DNA of 64,000 nucleotides from Myxococcus xanthus (GCF_006402735.1 NZ_CP017174.1:4529001-4593000); one strand, 5' to 3'. Counted from the first letter of the stretch, positions 9,473 through 18,702 are shown. Notes: generated by a model not told the origin, from the sequence alone. Program-made: numbers and translations.

Positions 9473-10636
9473 ATGACGATGCGGCTCGTGAGCTGGAAGC
9501 GTTGGCTGGGTGGCGCTGTGGCGGCAGGGCTTCTGGGCGGCTGCAGTGGCGTGCGGTACTACGGCAATCCGGAGTTGCCCCGGCCGCCGTCGAACACGCC
9601 GCTGGAGTACTTCTCCGTCAACTGGTGGGCGCCGCTCGCGCCCCCGCAGACGCTGGAGTACGGGCCGCGTGAGACGGCGACGCCGGCCTATGATGCCGTC
9701 AGCCGGACGACCGTCGCGCTCACGCGGGACGGGTTCGCCCGCGGCGTGGGTCCCGACGGCCAGGTGAAGTGGAAGTACAAGACGGGCAGCCGCTTCAACG
9801 CCGGGGCCCGGGTGGTGGACGGCGTGGCCTATGTTCCGGGCGGGGACGGCGTGCTGTACGCGCTGGACGCGGCCTCGGGCGAGGAGAAGTGGAAGTACGT
9901 CGCGGGCGAGGCCCTGGCCACGGTGCCCGTGGTCGCGAATGGCCTGGTGCTCGTGGCCTCGGAGAGCGACACGCTCTTCGCGGTGAAGATCTCGGATGGG
10001 CAGTGGGCCTGGCAGTACCGCCGGGATCCGCCCACCGGCTTCACCGTCCGCGGCGCTTCGCGGCCCCTGGTGCGCGAAGGGGTGGCCTACATCGGCTTCT
10101 CTGACGGCTTCGTGGTGGCGCTCAGCGTCGACGACGGCGGCGTCACCTGGGAGCGCTCGCTGTCCGGCGCCGGCTCCGAGTTCCTGGACGTGGACAGCAG
10201 CCCGGTGATGGACGCCAACGGGCAGCTCTACGTCGCGTCGTACAAGAGCGGCATCTTCGCGCTCGAGTCGGAGTCGGGCGACCTGGTGTGGAATACCTCC
10301 GTGGCCGGCATGACGTCGCTGCTGGTCAGCGGCCAGGTGCTCTTCGCCGCGGGTGACGGCCGCGTGGATGCATACCTGGCGGAGACGGGACGGCTCCTCT
10401 GGTCGCATCCCCTGGGGGAACGGGCGGCCTTCGCTCCGGTGTTTGCCCAGGGAATGCTGCTTGTGCCCACGTCCAGTTCGCTGCTGTTCCTGGAGCCCAA
10501 GACGGGGCGTTCGCGCGTGTCGTGGAACCCCGGGAGTGGCATCACCGCGCCGCCTTTCGCGGCGGGCAGGCAGCTGTTCGTGCTGTCGAACAATGGCTAC
10601 CTGTACTCCCTGGACATGAACGGGATTGACGGGTGA
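9473..10636 (+). CDS. PQQ-repeat beta-propeller lipoprotein, BamB-like
   Basis: 387 aa. A signal peptide ends in the lipobox LLGGC (Cys at about residue 24), so it should be a lipoprotein. The rest is a series of PQQ/beta-propeller blades (repeats such as GVLYALDAASGEEKWKY, TLFAVKISDGQWAWQY, GIFALESESGDLVWN, RVDAYLAETGRLLW). In E. coli the equivalent der-linked gene encodes BamB, the accessory lipoprotein of the outer-membrane beta-barrel assembly machine. That role is inferred from the fold, the lipobox and the der / TPR context. Its last four bases overlap the GTG of the Nudix gene (GTGA). Confidence 0.82.
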   Translation: MTMRLVSWKRWLGGAVAAGLLGGCSGVRYYGNPELPRPPSNTPLEYFSVNWWAPLAPPQTLEYGPRETATPAYDAVSRTTVALTRDGFARGVGPDGQVKWKYKTGSRFNAGARVVDGVAYVPGGDGVLYALDAASGEEKWKYVAGEALATVPVVANGLVLVASESDTLFAVKISDGQWAWQYRRDPPTGFTVRGASRPLVREGVAYIGFSDGFVVALSVDDGGVTWERSLSGAGSEFLDVDSSPVMDANGQLYVASYKSGIFALESESGDLVWNTSVAGMTSLLVSGQVLFAAGDGRVDAYLAETGRLLWSHPLGERAAFAPVFAQGMLLVPTSSSLLFLEPKTGRSRVSWNPGSGITAPPFAAGRQLFVLSNNGYLYSLDMNGIDG

Positions 10637-11061
10637 CGGCTCCGGCTCGCAGGACGGTCCGCGTGGTGGCGGCGCTGATTCCGCGGCCGGAGGATGGACG
10701 CCAGTTCCTGGTGCAGCAGCGGCTCCCTGGTGGAAGCCGCGCCTTGCTGTGGGAGTTCCCCGGCGGCAAGGTGGAGGCCGGGGAGACGGACGAGGCCGCG
10801 CTGGCCCGTGAGTGCCGCGAGGAGCTGGACGTGGAGCTCGCCGTGGGCCGGCGGCTCTGGGAGGGCCAGCACTCCTATCCGGACCTGACGGTGGAGCTGG
10901 TGTTGTTCCTGGCCCGGATTGTCTCGGGCGAGCCCCGACCCCTGGGCGCCCACGCGCTGGCGTTCCACACGCCGGCGCAGATGCAGTCACTGCCGTTCTG
11001 CGAGGCGGACATCCCGCTCCTGGACGACCTGGTGGCGGGAAGGTTGGGCGCGCTCGATTGA
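10633..11061 (+). CDS. Nudix hydrolase, MutT-like
   Basis: 142 aa beginning with GTG inside a GTGA overlap with the upstream stop. A complete Nudix box lies at about residues 44-66: GGKVEAGE, then RECREELDVEL. It fits G-x5-E-x7-R-E-U-x-E-E and supplies the metal-binding Glu residues. The short length, the IPRPEDGRQFLVQQR opening and the WEFPGGK motif resemble 8-oxo-dGTP diphosphatases of the MutT group. Other nucleotide-diphosphate substrates are possible. It is coupled to the next gene through TGATG. Confidence 0.87.
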   Translation: MTAPARRTVRVVAALIPRPEDGRQFLVQQRLPGGSRALLWEFPGGKVEAGETDEAALARECREELDVELAVGRRLWEGQHSYPDLTVELVLFLARIVSGEPRPLGAHALAFHTPAQMQSLPFCEADIPLLDDLVAGRLGALD

Positions 11062-11942
11062 TGCTGCAGCGGACGTTCCAGCACATCCCCAGCGTCGGTC
11101 CCTGGCGGGAGAAGGACCTGTGGTCCCGCGGCATCCGCACCTGGGATGATTTTCCGGAAGCCGGCCAGGGCGTGGCGCTCAACCGGAAGTCCGACGACGT
11201 GGCCCGGGCGCGCATCGCCGAGGCGAAGGACGCGCTGGCCCGCCGGGACTTGCGCAAGCTCGCGGAGCTGCTTCCGAGCCGGGAGCACTGGCGGCTGTAC
11301 CCGGAGTTCCAGGACGACGCCGTCTATTTCGATATCGAGACGGACGGCCGGGAGGCCCAGGCGCCCACGGTGGTGAGCCTGTTCGATTCGAAGGGCCTTC
11401 ACGTCTTCATCCAGGGCCGGAACATGGACGCGCTGCCGGAGGCCATGGCGGCCCGGCGGCTGTGGGTGACGTTCAACGGCTCGTGCTTCGACGTGCCCGT
11501 GCTGCGTGACTACTTCGGCCCAGCGCGATTTCCGGTGCCGGATGCGCACATCGACTTGCGGTTCGTGACGCGGCGCCTGGGCATGGGCGGCGGCCTGAAG
11601 GAAATCGAAGGGAAGATCGGCGCCGAGCGTCCGCCGCACATGAAGGGCGTGAATGGCTACGACGCGGTGCTGCTGTGGCGCGCGTACCAGCGCCGCGGCG
11701 ACGTGGAGGCCCTCCGGTTCCTCGTCGAGTACAACCTGTACGACGCCTTCCAGCTCCGGACGCTGATGGACGTGGCGTACAACCGCGGCGCCGACGACTT
11801 GAACCAGGATGTTCCCCGGCTGCCAGTCTTCGAGCGTGGCGACGTGCTTTACGACGTGAGCCGCATCATCCTGGAGCTGGGGCCGACTGAGCGCGACCTG
11901 CAGACGCTTGCTCGCGTCCGGGCCATGGAGCAGGACGGCTGA
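11061..11942 (+). CDS. RNase H-like (DEDDy-type) exonuclease domain protein
   Basis: 293 aa starting at the ATG overlapping the Nudix stop. The first ~85 residues contain a helix-hairpin-helix-like opening (FQHIPSVGPWREKDLWSRGI). The exonuclease core follows: YFDIETDG (ExoI, D-x-E), TFNGSCFDVPVL (ExoII) and YNLYDAFQL (ExoIII, Tyr-x3-Asp). This arrangement matches the YprB / RNase_H_2 family of predicted 3'-5' exonucleases. Substrate is unknown. Coupling to a MutT-like gene hints at a nucleic-acid housekeeping role. Confidence 0.8.
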   Translation: MLQRTFQHIPSVGPWREKDLWSRGIRTWDDFPEAGQGVALNRKSDDVARARIAEAKDALARRDLRKLAELLPSREHWRLYPEFQDDAVYFDIETDGREAQAPTVVSLFDSKGLHVFIQGRNMDALPEAMAARRLWVTFNGSCFDVPVLRDYFGPARFPVPDAHIDLRFVTRRLGMGGGLKEIEGKIGAERPPHMKGVNGYDAVLLWRAYQRRGDVEALRFLVEYNLYDAFQLRTLMDVAYNRGADDLNQDVPRLPVFERGDVLYDVSRIILELGPTERDLQTLARVRAMEQDG

Positions 11943-12098
11943 GCGGGCAGGGTGACTGTGCCCGGTTCACCGTCCTGGCGGCAGCCGTGCGTTCGCGAGT
12001 ACCGGACGGTGAACACCTCCGCGTGTGAAGTGTAGCGGTCTGGTGGAATGACCTGGGGAGGCGTTTGTAGGTTGAAGGGTCCACCTACGGAGGAATGA

Positions 12099-12911
12099 AT
12101 GAACGACCCGACGAATCCGACGCCGGCCGAGGTTCCCGAATCCGCTTCAAGCTCCAAGGGCAAGACGCTGGCCGTCGTCCTGGGGCTGGCGGGCCTGGCG
12201 TTGGTGGCGTCGTATTTCGGTCTGCGGCGTCAGGCGTCACTACCCGCGGAGGTTCTCGCGATTCCGACGGAGCCTGCTGGCGAGACGGCCGCGGCGCCCC
12301 CGACGATGCCCGAAACGTCGCTGCCGGAACGGGACGCCGAGGTCCGCAGCCTGGCGAGCCAGCTTTCGCCTGATCCCGAGCTCGCGCGGTGGATGGGCGA
12401 AAAAGACCTGGTACGGCGCTTCGCGGCCGCGGTGAACAACATCGCGGACGGTTCGAGCCCGCGCACGGTGCTCGGGTTCCTGGCGCCCACGGGGGCTTTC
12501 CAGGTGAGCCAGGTGGACGGCACCACGGTCATCGATCCGGCCAGCTACGCGCGCTACGACACCGTGGCCCGCGTGATTGGCTCCATTGACACTCAGTCCG
12601 CGGCCAGCGTGTACCGTGAGCTGAAGCCGCTGATTGACCAGGCGCACGCGGAGATTGCGCCGCCGGGACAGACATTCAGCAGCGCCTTGAGCGCGGCCAT
12701 CCAGCATCTGCTCAAGGTGCCCGTGCAGGAAGGCCCGGTGGAAGTCGTTCCCGAAGGCGCGCTGTATGCCTATGCGGCGCCGGAGTTCGAGGACCTGAGC
12801 CCCGCGCAGAAGCATCTGCTGCGCATGGGGCCCCAGAACATGCAGCTCATCCAGGCCAAGCTGCGGGAGCTGAAGAGCTCGCTGGGCCTGCCGCCAGTCG
12901 CCGACCGCTGA
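12099..12911 (+). CDS. DUF3014 domain membrane protein
   Basis: 270 aa. GGAGGA at 12089-12094 precedes two in-frame-distinct ATGs; only 12099 gives the conserved protein. A short hydrophilic N-terminus is followed by one membrane helix (TLAVVLGLAGLALVASYFGL, about 23-42) and a Pro/Ala/Thr linker. The domain about 85-260 carries LARWMGEKDLVRRFAAAVNNIADG and SYARYDTVARVIGSID, which I recognise as DUF3014-like. The bulk would be periplasmic. Function is unknown. It has its own 156 bp upstream region. Confidence 0.75.
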   Translation: MNDPTNPTPAEVPESASSSKGKTLAVVLGLAGLALVASYFGLRRQASLPAEVLAIPTEPAGETAAAPPTMPETSLPERDAEVRSLASQLSPDPELARWMGEKDLVRRFAAAVNNIADGSSPRTVLGFLAPTGAFQVSQVDGTTVIDPASYARYDTVARVIGSIDTQSAASVYRELKPLIDQAHAEIAPPGQTFSSALSAAIQHLLKVPVQEGPVEVVPEGALYAYAAPEFEDLSPAQKHLLRMGPQNMQLIQAKLRELKSSLGLPPVADR

Positions 12912-12939
12912 TTCAAAGCCAGTCCCGGGTCGCCCAGTC

Positions 12940-13545
12940 TCAACGGCGTTTCTTCTTGCCGGCGGGCTTGGGCGGAGGGGCTGGCTTTTCCTTTTCGCCA
13001 GCGATTTGAAGGGCCTGGCGGAACTCGTCGACGTCACGGCCCAGGCCGTCGGTGAACGCGGTGCCGGTCTGGGCATCCACGACCAGGGTGTACCTGAATC
13101 CGGACTTGAGCGGCTGCGGCAGCTGGATTCGGTAGACGAGGCCGGTTTCGGATTCCTCGACGTCGTCATCGGACACCATGGCCCGGTCGGCTTCGTCGAA
13201 CAGCCGGACCCGGTAGTTCTTGAGCGGGCTGGACGTCCGGAGCTCCAGGAGCGACGTGGGCTCAATGATGGTCGCGTCATCGGGGGCCGGGGCGATCTCC
13301 GTGAGGCCCGCGGCGGCGATTCCAGCGTCCTCGGCGATGCCTGCGTCGTTGGCGGGTGCCGCGGCGGGGGCGCTGGGCGGCGCCCGGTAGCTGAGTGAGA
13401 ACCGGGTCGGCGGCGGCGTCGCGGGGACCTGGGGTGCCTCGGCGACCCCTGAGTCCGGGCTGGCGGCCGGCTTGTCCGGGCAGCCCGAGAGGACGAGAGC
13501 GCCACAGCAGGTGGCGGCGACGAGTCCGAATCGAAGAAGACGCAT
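12940..13545 (-). CDS. Putative lipoprotein of unknown function
   Basis: 201 aa. The start at 13545 is chosen because it opens a lipoprotein signal peptide (MRLLRFGLVAATCCGALVLSGC, lipobox LSGC); no good SD is visible. After the Cys comes an Ala/Pro/Asp-rich disordered region of about 70 residues, then a compact beta-rich segment (LLELRTSSPLKNYRVRLFD, GLVYRIQLPQPLKSGFRYTLVVD). The protein ends in a Lys/Arg/Pro tail. The folded part looks like an Ig-type bacterial domain, but I cannot name a family. It is convergent with the DUF3014 gene (28 bp gap). Confidence 0.7.
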   Translation of the reverse strand: MRLLRFGLVAATCCGALVLSGCPDKPAASPDSGVAEAPQVPATPPPTRFSLSYRAPPSAPAAAPANDAGIAEDAGIAAAGLTEIAPAPDDATIIEPTSLLELRTSSPLKNYRVRLFDEADRAMVSDDDVEESETGLVYRIQLPQPLKSGFRYTLVVDAQTGTAFTDGLGRDVDEFRQALQIAGEKEKPAPPPKPAGKKKRR

Positions 13546-13681
13546 GTGGTGGCCACGGTATGCGCCTGGATGGACGCCGGAAAGCACCGAGTGCCGGGCA
13601 GCCAGCCGGGCCGTGGGTTGGTAGCAATGGGCCCGCGGATAACCGTCCAGGACGTGACCTCTCCCTCTGAAAGAAGGTCCG

Positions 13682-13695
13682 ATAACATGCGTTAT
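13682..13695. promoter_or_regulatory. A+T-rich inverted repeat upstream of the divergent lipoprotein and ABC permease genes
   Basis: ATAAC-ATGC-GTTAT is a perfect 5-base inverted repeat in an unusually A+T-rich patch of the 283 bp divergent intergenic region. Three GTCGATT copies lie nearby, around 13722-13797. It could be an operator or promoter element; nothing identifies the regulator. Confidence 0.25.
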
Positions 13696-13828
13696 GTAAA
13701 CTAAGCGAGCGCGAATCCTGGGGTCGATTCAGGCCGTTCCCCCTCCCTGGTTTCTGGGCCGTCCGGGCCGGTTTCGGTCCGTCGATTGCAGTCGATTCCG
13801 GCAGGATCTCCACCCCCGACGTCCCGCC

Positions 13829-16249
13829 ATGACCTTCTTCGATTCGATCGCCGCGGATGTTCGCTTCGCGCTCCGCACCTTCCGCCGCTCGCCCGGTTTC
13901 GTCGCGGCCGCCGTGCTGTGCCTTGCGCTGGGCATTGGCGCCAACGCCGTCATCTTCAGCGTGGTCCACGGAGTCCTCCTCCGGCCGCTGCCGTACGCGG
14001 AACCGGAGCGGCTGGTCAGCCTCGTCGAGGTGCGCCCCCAGGGCTATGGCGGCCCGGTGTCCTGGCCCACGTTCTGGGCCTGGCGCCAACACAGCCCAGC
14101 CTTCGAGCACATGGCGGCGTTCACAGGCGGCGGCGTCACCCTCCAGGCCCAGGATGCGCCTGAACGCCTCCAGGCTCTTCGCGGAACGGCTGACTTCTTC
14201 ACGGTTCATGGCGTGCCGCCCTTGCTGGGCCGGACTTTCGCAATCGACGAGGACCTGCCCGGCCAAGCCCCGGTCGCGGTCCTCAGTGAGCGTCTCTGGC
14301 GCGCCCGTTTCGGCGCTGACCCGGCCGTCCTCGGCCGTTCCGTGAGCCTGGATGGTCTGGCCCACACCGTCATTGGCGTGATGCCCGCGTCTTTCGACGC
14401 GTCCACGGACGTCTGGCTGCCCCTGGTGGCTCCGCCGGACGCCGCCGCCCGGACCCGGTCCACGGTGCTGACCCTCCGGGCCCGCCTGGCGCCAGGCGTC
14501 TCGCTGGCCTCCGCCGAGGCCCAGCTGAAGCAAGTCGCCGCGAACTCCGCGGCGGCCCAGGCGGAATCCCACCGGGACCGGAGCGCCCGGGTCATTCCGC
14601 TCGACGAAAGCCAGACACAGTCCTGGCGGGCTCCGCTCCAGGTCTTGCTCGGAGCCGTCGCCCTGGTGCTCCTCATCGCGTGTACGAACGTCGCGAATCT
14701 GCTGCTGGCCCGCGCCGGCACCCGGCGGCGCGAACTGGCCGTTCGCCTGGCCCTGGGCGCTGGCCGGGCCCGGGTCGTCCAGCAGCTCCTGGTCGAAAGC
14801 CTCCTGCTGGCGGTTCTGGGCGGCGTGCTGGCCTCATTGCTGGCGCGTTGGGGCCTGGACGCGCTGCTCGCCCTGGCGCCGGAGAGCCTGCCCCGGCGTC
14901 AGGACATCGCGTTGGACGGCACGGCCTTCCTGTTCCTCCTCGGAATCACCAGCGTCAGCGGCCTGGCCTTCGGGCTGCTTCCGGCCCTCCAGGTCTCCCG
15001 GCTGGACGTCCGTGGTGGGCTCGCCGCCGCGGGCGATGGCAGCACGGTGCCGGGCTTCGGCCGTCGCCTGGGGGCCTCGCTGGTCGTTGTGGAGATCGCC
15101 CTATCGCTGGTGCTGCTCGTCGGCGCGGGCCTGCTCGGACGGGGCTTCCTGCACCTGCTGGGGACTTCCACCGGACTTGCCCCCGGCCAGGTACTCACGC
15201 TGCACCTGTCCATCCCAGACGACCGGTTCTTCAAGGACGGCGCCCTGGACGCGGAGCTTCCGGGACGGCTCCTGGAGCCGGTGCTGGAGGCGGTTCGCGC
15301 GCTCCCGGGCGTCACTGCGGCGGGTATGACGTCCGTGCTCCCCATCCAACGGGCCTGGAACAACGCTCGGTATCAGGTCGAAGGAACTCCTCTGCCAGAG
15401 CCCGGCGACGAACCTCGCGCCGAGCGCCGCGCCACCAGTCCGGGCTACTTCGCCGCCATGGGCATCCCCCTGCGCCAGGGGCGCGATTTCACGTCCCTGG
15501 ACGCCGCGCCGGACCAGCCCGGCGTGGTCATCGTCAACGAAACCCTGGCCCGCCGGCACTTTCCGGCAGGAGGTGCCCTGGGCCACCGGCTGCGCATCGG
15601 GGCGACGCCGTACACCATCGTCGGCGTCGTGGGCGATGTCCGCCAGGCGGGACTGGAGCGCGACCCCTTGGCCGAGTTCCACGTCCCCCATGGCAGGCCC
15701 TGGGGCGATGACGGGCTCGTCCTGGTGACGCGCACGTCGGTGCCGCCGGAGACGCTGCTGCCGGCCATCCGGGAGGCCATCCGCCGCGTGGATGGCACCG
15801 TGCCCGTCTACCGGGCGCTCACCCTGGAACAGGTCATCTCGCAATCCCTGGCGATGCGCAGGCTCGTCCTGGGGCTGCTCGGCGGTTTTGCGGTCCTCGC
15901 CGTCCTGCTCGCCGCTTACGGCCTCTATGGGGTCATCTCGCTCCGGGTCGCCCAGCGCACGAGGGAGCTGGGCGTCCGGATGGCGCTCGGTGCCCGGCCC
16001 GCGGACGTGCTCCGGCTCGTCCTGGGCCAGGGCGCGGGCATGACGGCCGTGGGCCTCGGGGTGGGACTTGGGGCGGCGCTGGCCCTGTCCCAGGTGCTCG
16101 CAAGCCAGCTTCACGGCGTCAGCGCTCGGGATCCGTGGACGTTCGGGGCCGTGGCGGCGCTGCTCGCGGCCGTGGCGTTGCTCGCCTGCTGGGTTCCGGC
16201 CCGGCGGGCGACGCGAATGGACCCGCTTCAGGCGCTCCGGAAGGAATGA
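13829..16249 (+). CDS. ABC transporter permease, duplicated FtsX/MacB type (ADOP family)
   Basis: 806 aa. Two repeats of the MacB-like architecture are visible. Helix 1 (VAAAVLCLALGIGANAVIFSV, about 27-47) precedes a periplasmic core, then FtsX helices from about 274 (LLGAVALVLLIACTNVANLL). A second helix near 415 (LVVVEIALSLVLLVGAGLL) starts a second periplasmic core, and the final FtsX helices begin near 679. The paired RRRELAVRLALGAGR and RTRELGVRMALGARP motifs are the cytosolic coupling loops. The length and duplication match the acidobacterial duplicated orphan permease family. No ATPase gene is adjacent, as usual for that family. The substrate is unknown; macrolide/lipoprotein export or mechanotransmission are the family precedents. 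Confidence 0.88.
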   Translation: MTFFDSIAADVRFALRTFRRSPGFVAAAVLCLALGIGANAVIFSVVHGVLLRPLPYAEPERLVSLVEVRPQGYGGPVSWPTFWAWRQHSPAFEHMAAFTGGGVTLQAQDAPERLQALRGTADFFTVHGVPPLLGRTFAIDEDLPGQAPVAVLSERLWRARFGADPAVLGRSVSLDGLAHTVIGVMPASFDASTDVWLPLVAPPDAAARTRSTVLTLRARLAPGVSLASAEAQLKQVAANSAAAQAESHRDRSARVIPLDESQTQSWRAPLQVLLGAVALVLLIACTNVANLLLARAGTRRRELAVRLALGAGRARVVQQLLVESLLLAVLGGVLASLLARWGLDALLALAPESLPRRQDIALDGTAFLFLLGITSVSGLAFGLLPALQVSRLDVRGGLAAAGDGSTVPGFGRRLGASLVVVEIALSLVLLVGAGLLGRGFLHLLGTSTGLAPGQVLTLHLSIPDDRFFKDGALDAELPGRLLEPVLEAVRALPGVTAAGMTSVLPIQRAWNNARYQVEGTPLPEPGDEPRAERRATSPGYFAAMGIPLRQGRDFTSLDAAPDQPGVVIVNETLARRHFPAGGALGHRLRIGATPYTIVGVVGDVRQAGLERDPLAEFHVPHGRPWGDDGLVLVTRTSVPPETLLPAIREAIRRVDGTVPVYRALTLEQVISQSLAMRRLVLGLLGGFAVLAVLLAAYGLYGVISLRVAQRTRELGVRMALGARPADVLRLVLGQGAGMTAVGLGVGLGAALALSQVLASQLHGVSARDPWTFGAVAALLAAVALLACWVPARRATRMDPLQALRKE

Positions 16250-16552
16250 CGTCGGGACTTCCGCGTCCCAGGCCTGGGATGCGGAATCCCAGTCGTGGAA
16301 CGCAGCCGGATGACACGTCGCGTTGACGGGAAATCCTGACGCGAATGCGACTTTTTCCTCCGCGTCACGTTGTTCCTCAATGGGCCCGGTTCAAGGCCGG
16401 TTTCTCCTCGGAATCCAACCTCTGGCGGCGGGAATCAGATGCCTGCTTGCATGTTGGGTTCCCCGGCGAATCTCCCCGCTTTTTACTGGCTTGACCCAGC
16501 CAGGAGCTTCCCGCAGAACCGCGACACCCATGGCCCTGGAAAGGACCGTTTC
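16250..16552. other. Intergenic region between ABC permease and S46 peptidase (303 bp)
   Basis: This stretch holds a palindrome just after the permease stop (listed separately) and then the leader of the peptidase gene. An open extension of the peptidase frame back to 16370 exists but lacks signal-peptide or family character. A pyrimidine-rich patch near 16350-16380 is the only locally A+T-enriched part. I see no clear promoter consensus. Confidence 0.5.
16261..16284 (+). terminator. Perfect-core palindrome after the ABC permease gene
   Basis: CCGC-G-TCCCAGGCCTGGGA-T-GCGG forms a stem with a 14-base perfectly palindromic core, beginning 11 bp after the permease stop. It lacks a T-run, so termination is possible but not certain. 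Confidence 0.35.
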
Positions 16553-18646
16553 ATGAAGCGTTTGTTCGTGATTGCCACCCTCCTCGGCGCGGCTCCCGCG
16601 ATGGCCGACGAGGGCATGTGGACCTACAACAACTTTCCCTCCGCGAAGGTGAAGGAGAAGTACGGCTTCGAGCCTTCCCAGCAGTGGCTGGACAACGTGC
16701 GCCTGTCCTCGGCGCGTCTGGCGGGCGGATGCTCGGCCAGCTTCGTGTCCGCCAACGGCCTGGTGATGACGAATCACCACTGCGCGCGCGGCTGTATCGA
16801 CCAGCTCTCCACGGCGAAGAAGGACTACATCGCCAACGGCTTCTACGCGAAGGCGCAGGCCGAGGAGACCCAGTGTCCGGCGATGGAGATCAACCAGCTG
16901 GTCAAGATCACCGACGTCACGGAGACGCTGAACAAGGCCACCCAGGGCCTGACCGGTAAGAAGTACGCCGACACGCTGAAGGCGAAGATGTCCGAGCTGG
17001 AGCAGGCCTGCTCCGCCGGCAACGCCAAGGCGCGTTGTGACGTCGTCACCCTGTACCAGGGCGGCCAGTACAACCTCTACGAGTACAAGCGCTTCCAGGA
17101 CGTCCGCCTGGTGATGGCGCCCGAGCACGCCATCGCGTTCTTCGGCGGCGACCCGGACAACTTCGAGTTCCCCCGCTACGACCTCGACGTGACGTTCCTG
17201 CGCGTCTACGAGGACGGCAAGCCGGCGACGACGAACAACTTCTTCAAGTGGTCCGACAAGGGCGCTCAGGAAGGCGAGCTGACCTTCATCTCCGGCCACC
17301 CGGGCCGCACCTCGCGTGGCCTCACCATCGCGGAGCTGGAGTTCCAGCGTGACGTGGTGCTGCCCAAGACGCTGATGACGCTCTCCGAGATGCGCGGCAT
17401 GCTGACCGAGTTCGGCCGCCGTGGCGCCGAGCAGCGCCGCATCTCCACCAACCTGCTGTTCGGCGTGGAGAACTCGGTGAAGGCGCTCAAGGGCCGTCAC
17501 GAGGCCCTGCTGGACAAGACGTTCTTCGCGCAGAAGGTCGCTGCGGAGCAGGACCTGCGCAAGAAGGTCGAAGCCAACCCGGAGATGCAGAAGAAGTACG
17601 CCGCGGCGTGGGATGAGATCGCCAAGGCCCAGGCGCAGCTGCGCAACATCCGTCAGGACCTGACGTTCATGGAGAACAGCGGCGGCCTGTCCTCCACTCT
17701 CTTCCAGGTGGCCCGCACGCTGGTGCGCGGCGCCGAGGAGCTCCCGAAGGCGAACGGCGAGCGCCTGCGTGAGTTCAACCAGGCCAACGTCCCGGCGCTG
17801 GAGGCCCAGCTGTTCAGCCCGGCTCCCGTCTACCCGGAGCTGGAGATTGCCCGCCTGACGTTCGGCCTCACCAAGATGCGCGAGGAACTGGGCTCCGACC
17901 ACCCCTTCGTGAAGAAGGTGCTGGGCAAGGAGTCCCCCGAGAAGCTGGCCGCGCGGCTGGTGAAGGGCACCAAGCTGCGTGACGTGAAGGCCCGCCAGGC
18001 GCTGTACAAGGGCGGCAAGGCGGCCATCGCGGCGTCCAAGGACCCGATGATTCAGCTGGCCGTCGCGGTGGACCCGGACATGCGCGCCATCCGCAAGACG
18101 TACGAGGAGAACGTCGAGTCCATCATCCGCAAGAACAGCGAGCTGGTGGCCAAGTCCAAGTTCGAGATCTACGGCACCAACCAGTACCCGGACGCGACGT
18201 TCAGCCTGCGCCTGTCCTACGGCGCGGTGAAGGGCTACTCGGAGAACGGCAAGCAGGTCAGCCCCATCACCCAGATGGCGGGCACCTTCGAGCACGCCAC
18301 GGGTGAGGAGCCCTTCGCGCTGCCGAAGTCCTGGCTGAAGAACGAGAAGGCGCTGGACGGCACCACGCCGATGAACTTCGTCTCCACCAACGACATCATC
18401 GGCGGCAACTCCGGCTCGCCGGTCATCAACAAGGACGCGGAGATCGTCGGCATCGTGTTCGACGGCAACATCCAGTCCCTGGGCGGCGAGTACGGCTTCG
18501 ACGAGAGCGTCAACCGCTCGGTCAGCGTCCACAGCCAGGCCATCATCGAGTCGCTGACGAAGATCTACGGCGCCACGCGGCTGCTCGAGGAGCTGCGCCC
18601 GGGCAGCACCAAGGTCCCGCCCGTGAAGGCCAGCCCGGCGAAGTAA
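16553..18646 (+). CDS. Exported S46-family serine peptidase (dipeptidyl-peptidase type)
   Basis: 697 aa. ATG 16553 has AAAGGA upstream and opens a signal peptide (MKRLFVIATLLGAAPAMA, cut before DEG). The mature protein shows the S46 features: GGCSASFVSANGLVMTNHHC with catalytic His at 75/76; GGDPDNFEFPRYDLDV with the probable catalytic Asp near 212; and NDIIGGNSGSPV with nucleophile Ser620. A long helical insert (about 260-560) lies between Asp and Ser, as in DPP7/DPP11. These enzymes remove dipeptides from N-termini in the periplasm, which fits predatory and proteolytic myxobacteria. The P1 preference cannot be read from sequence here. A bidirectional terminator follows. Confidence 0.9.
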   Translation: MKRLFVIATLLGAAPAMADEGMWTYNNFPSAKVKEKYGFEPSQQWLDNVRLSSARLAGGCSASFVSANGLVMTNHHCARGCIDQLSTAKKDYIANGFYAKAQAEETQCPAMEINQLVKITDVTETLNKATQGLTGKKYADTLKAKMSELEQACSAGNAKARCDVVTLYQGGQYNLYEYKRFQDVRLVMAPEHAIAFFGGDPDNFEFPRYDLDVTFLRVYEDGKPATTNNFFKWSDKGAQEGELTFISGHPGRTSRGLTIAELEFQRDVVLPKTLMTLSEMRGMLTEFGRRGAEQRRISTNLLFGVENSVKALKGRHEALLDKTFFAQKVAAEQDLRKKVEANPEMQKKYAAAWDEIAKAQAQLRNIRQDLTFMENSGGLSSTLFQVARTLVRGAEELPKANGERLREFNQANVPALEAQLFSPAPVYPELEIARLTFGLTKMREELGSDHPFVKKVLGKESPEKLAARLVKGTKLRDVKARQALYKGGKAAIAASKDPMIQLAVAVDPDMRAIRKTYEENVESIIRKNSELVAKSKFEIYGTNQYPDATFSLRLSYGAVKGYSENGKQVSPITQMAGTFEHATGEEPFALPKSWLKNEKALDGTTPMNFVSTNDIIGGNSGSPVINKDAEIVGIVFDGNIQSLGGEYGFDESVNRSVSVHSQAIIESLTKIYGATRLLEELRPGSTKVPPVKASPAK

Positions 18647-18702
18647 TGCCTTCGGGCGAAGATGGGGGCCCCGGCGCGGTCGGCCAGGGCCCCTGAAACA
18701 CG

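Noticed and set aside
16370-16552. N-terminal extension of the S46 peptidase from 16370
   Set aside because: It would bury the clear signal peptide starting at 16553 behind 61 residues with no recognisable sequence.
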